DNA from: Anaerolineae bacterium
Lineage (GTDB): Bacteria; Chloroflexota; Anaerolineae; DRVO01
Assembly (NCBI GenBank): GCA_012719195.1
Contig: JAAYAV010000348.1
Location: 1 to 15,706 of the forward strand
Length of the DNA stretch: 15,706 nucleotides
Reading direction: 5' to 3'
This document shows positions 14,130 through 15,706 of this stretch, piece after piece (the stretch's first letter is position 1; each line of letters starts with the position of its first letter). Both the position numbers and the translations under genes were made by a program. The notes under the pieces are model-generated. The model had not been told where the DNA came from, did not search any database, and worked only from the letters and a program-made list of their open reading frames with translations.

Positions 14130-15170
14130 ATGACGCAGCCGTTCATTATAGGGCTTTCTGCCGACTTCCGCAGCCAAGGGCTGTCCGAGGTCGAAGGATA
14201 CGTGAAAGAGCTTCTGGCTGGATCCGAGGGCGTCACCTATGAGTGGCTGCCGGACATGGGCGACGTGGCCCGCGCCGACGCCATAGACCAGGTGGATGCC
14301 GTGTTGAGCCTGGGCATAGGCTACTCACCTGCATCGTTCGAAGGGCTCGAGCGGCTGGCGCTCATCGCCCGCTGGGGCGTCGGCTATGACATGATCGCCC
14401 TGGATGCCTGCACCGCCGCCGGAGTGGCCGTCGCCATCACCCCGGGCGGCATCGGGCCGTCGGTGGCGGAGGGCGCGCTTACCCTCGCGCTGGCCCTCCT
14501 GAAGCGCCTGCCGGAGAAAGACCGCGCCGTGCGCGGCGGCCTCTGGCGAGGGGATCTGCCCGAGTTTGGTCACACCACCAGCGGGATCGTCATTGGCTCC
14601 ATCGGGCTGGGAAACATCGGCGCCGACTTCATGCGCCTGGCCGGCGTCTTCCGCTTCCCCCGCCGCCTGGCCCATGACCCCTTCGTAGCGCCCGAGCGCG
14701 CCCAGGAGTTGGGCGTGGAGTTGGTGGACCTGGACGCCCTCCTGGGCGAGTGCGATGTTGTGGCGGTGAACTGCCCCCTCAACGAGCACACCCGCGGCCT
14801 GATCGGGGCGCGCGAGATCGGCCTGATGAAGACAACCGCCTATCTGGTCAACACCGCCCGCGGGCCGATTGTGGACCAGGTGGCGCTGACGGCGGCCCTG
14901 CAGGAAGGCCGCCTTGCCGGGGCGGCGCTGGACGTCCTTGAGCAGGAGCCTCCTGACCCAGGAGACCCCCTCCTGGCACTGGACAACGTCATCCTCGCCC
15001 CCCACGCCATCGCCTGGACGCAAGAGATGATGTGGGACGTCACCGCCGAGGCCATCGGTCACTGCCTCACTCTGGCTCGCGGAGAGGTGCCCCAGCATGT
15101 GGTCAACCGCTCCGTCCTCGATCACCCCCTTTTCCAGGCCAAGCGTGAGCGCTTCGCAGGCATCCTGTGA
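14130..15170 (+). CDS. D-isomer-specific 2-hydroxyacid dehydrogenase (phosphoglycerate dehydrogenase-like)
   Basis: This NAD(P)-dependent oxidoreductase of 346 residues interconverts a D-2-hydroxyacid and a 2-oxoacid in the cytosol. It shows the bipartite fold with Rossmann motif GLGNIG (159-164) and the catalytic triad Arg244 (NTARGPIVD), Glu273 (DVLEQEP) and His292 (LAPHAIAW). The C-terminal ACT or ASB domains of long SerA enzymes are absent, so serine synthesis is not assured. The ATG at 14130 is chosen because GAGGGAG lies 7 bases upstream; an open frame extends to 14019 but would start upstream of the predicted promoter. It overlaps the aldolase gene by GTGA, so the two products are likely made together and probably act on related 2-keto acid or sugar-acid substrates. 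The specific substrate is unknown. Confidence 0.93.
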   Translation: MTQPFIIGLSADFRSQGLSEVEGYVKELLAGSEGVTYEWLPDMGDVARADAIDQVDAVLSLGIGYSPASFEGLERLALIARWGVGYDMIALDACTAAGVAVAITPGGIGPSVAEGALTLALALLKRLPEKDRAVRGGLWRGDLPEFGHTTSGIVIGSIGLGNIGADFMRLAGVFRFPRRLAHDPFVAPERAQELGVELVDLDALLGECDVVAVNCPLNEHTRGLIGAREIGLMKTTAYLVNTARGPIVDQVALTAALQEGRLAGAALDVLEQEPPDPGDPLLALDNVILAPHAIAWTQEMMWDVTAEAIGHCLTLARGEVPQHVVNRSVLDHPLFQAKRERFAGIL

Positions 15171-15706
15171 CCGGGACGAGCCCGCTGAGGCTGGCGCTGC
15201 GCGAGGGCCGGCTGGTGGTGGGGCACATGGCGATGGAGTTCACCGTGCCCAACATCGCCGCCCTCCTGCGTCCACTCGGCCTCGACTTCGTGCTCTTCGA
15301 CCTGGAGCACACCGGGCTCTCGCTGGAGACGCTCGCCCCCGTGTTGGTCTCCTGCCGTCTGGCGGGAGTGCCGGCGGTGGTGCGGGTCCCCGGCGCGCAG
15401 GGCCACTTCGTGTCCCGCTGCCTGGATCTGGGGGCGCTGGGCATCATGATGCCCAACGTGCGCAGCGCCGAGGAGGCGCGGAAATTCGTGGCGGCGGCCA
15501 AGTACCCGCCTCGGGGCCGGCGCGGCATGGGACTGGGCGGCGCCCACACCCTCTATCGGGTGCCCGATTCGCGCGAGTACGCCGGCTGGGCCAACGAGGA
15601 GACGGTGCTCATGGCCCAGATCGAGAGCCCGGAGGCGGTGGAAGCCATAGACGAGATTCTGGCCGTGCCCGGCATCGATGTCGGCTGGATCGGGCAGAAC
15701 GACCTC
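15167..15706 (+). CDS. HpcH/HpaI-type aldolase/citrate lyase family protein (3' end cut by window edge)
   Basis: The first 180 residues of a metal-dependent class II pyruvate aldolase are present. Family marks are the FDLEH segment (44-48) with the catalytic His48, Arg73 in VVRVPG, the PPRGRRGMG run (114-122), the metal ligand Glu153 in AQIESPEAVE, and the second ligand Asp179 in WIGQNDL. Such enzymes cleave 4-hydroxy-2-oxo acids (for example 4-hydroxy-2-oxoheptanedioate, 2-keto-3-deoxyglucarate or 2-keto-3-deoxyrhamnonate) to pyruvate and an aldehyde. Full-length relatives have about 250-260 residues, so about 70-80 are missing. It starts at a GTG (15167) overlapping the dehydrogenase stop by 4 bases, with GCAGG about 8 bases upstream. 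The frame stays open to the last base. Pairing with a hydroxyacid dehydrogenase fits sugar-acid or aromatic-acid breakdown. Confidence 0.9.
   Translation, partial: MTGTSPLRLALREGRLVVGHMAMEFTVPNIAALLRPLGLDFVLFDLEHTGLSLETLAPVLVSCRLAGVPAVVRVPGAQGHFVSRCLDLGALGIMMPNVRSAEEARKFVAAAKYPPRGRRGMGLGGAHTLYRVPDSREYAGWANEETVLMAQIESPEAVEAIDEILAVPGIDVGWIGQNDL

Noticed and set aside
1..15706. Mobile elements, CRISPR arrays, defence systems, tRNA or rRNA genes
   Set aside because: No transposase, integrase, direct-repeat array or cloverleaf-like sequence was seen; almost all bases are used by conserved metabolic, exporter or housekeeping genes.

Overview
The window is GC-rich, tightly packed bacterial DNA. Twelve genes run leftward on the minus strand (1-13959) and two run rightward on the plus strand (14130 to the right edge). 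Many neighbours overlap by ATGA, GTGA or TGATG junctions, and every intergenic gap is under 200 bp. I see no tRNA, rRNA, insertion sequence, CRISPR array or phage gene. The most likely source is a Chloroflexota bacterium, perhaps Anaerolineae-like. The reasons are a lipoprotein with Pro/Thr/Ala-rich linkers joining LysM and propeller repeats, an archaeal/Thermotoga-type AhcY, and the overall gene mix. This is inference, because no phylogenetic marker was aligned.

Left part, 1-5318: a methionine/AdoMet-cycle operon read leftward as mtnA, a PfkB-family kinase (candidate adenosine kinase), ahcY, metK. A strong sigma70-like promoter lies at 5290-5318 and a GC-rich hairpin follows metK at 576-609. 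MetK makes AdoMet, methyltransferases convert it to SAH, AhcY splits SAH into homocysteine and adenosine, the kinase plausibly removes adenosine to pull AhcY forward, and MtnA acts on methylthioribose-1-phosphate from the methylthioadenosine branch. Beyond the hairpin a separate promoter drives a nucleotide-sugar short-chain dehydrogenase that runs off the left edge.

Middle, 5332-9019: obg (ribosome-assembly GTPase), nadD (NAD synthesis), a xylose-isomerase-like TIM-barrel protein and an unrecognised multi-pass membrane protein. The genes overlap throughout, and a predicted promoter sits directly before obg.

Right-middle, 9059-14015: a four-gene export cassette with a HlyD/MacA-type adaptor, a MacB/LolD-type ATPase, a MacB-type permease and a coupled lipoprotein with a LysM domain and TolB-like beta-propeller repeats. 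A near-consensus promoter (TTGCCC-17-TATAAT) precedes the adaptor.

Right end, 14058-15706: a divergent pair, a D-2-hydroxyacid dehydrogenase and an HpcH/HpaI-type aldolase (cut by the right edge), joined by a GTGA overlap and probably used in 2-keto or sugar-acid metabolism.

Most of the window is housekeeping. The parts most worth a second look are the exporter-linked LysM/propeller lipoprotein, the PfkB kinase overlapping mtnA, the AhcY subtype, the membrane protein of unknown function, and the apparent CTG start of mtnA.
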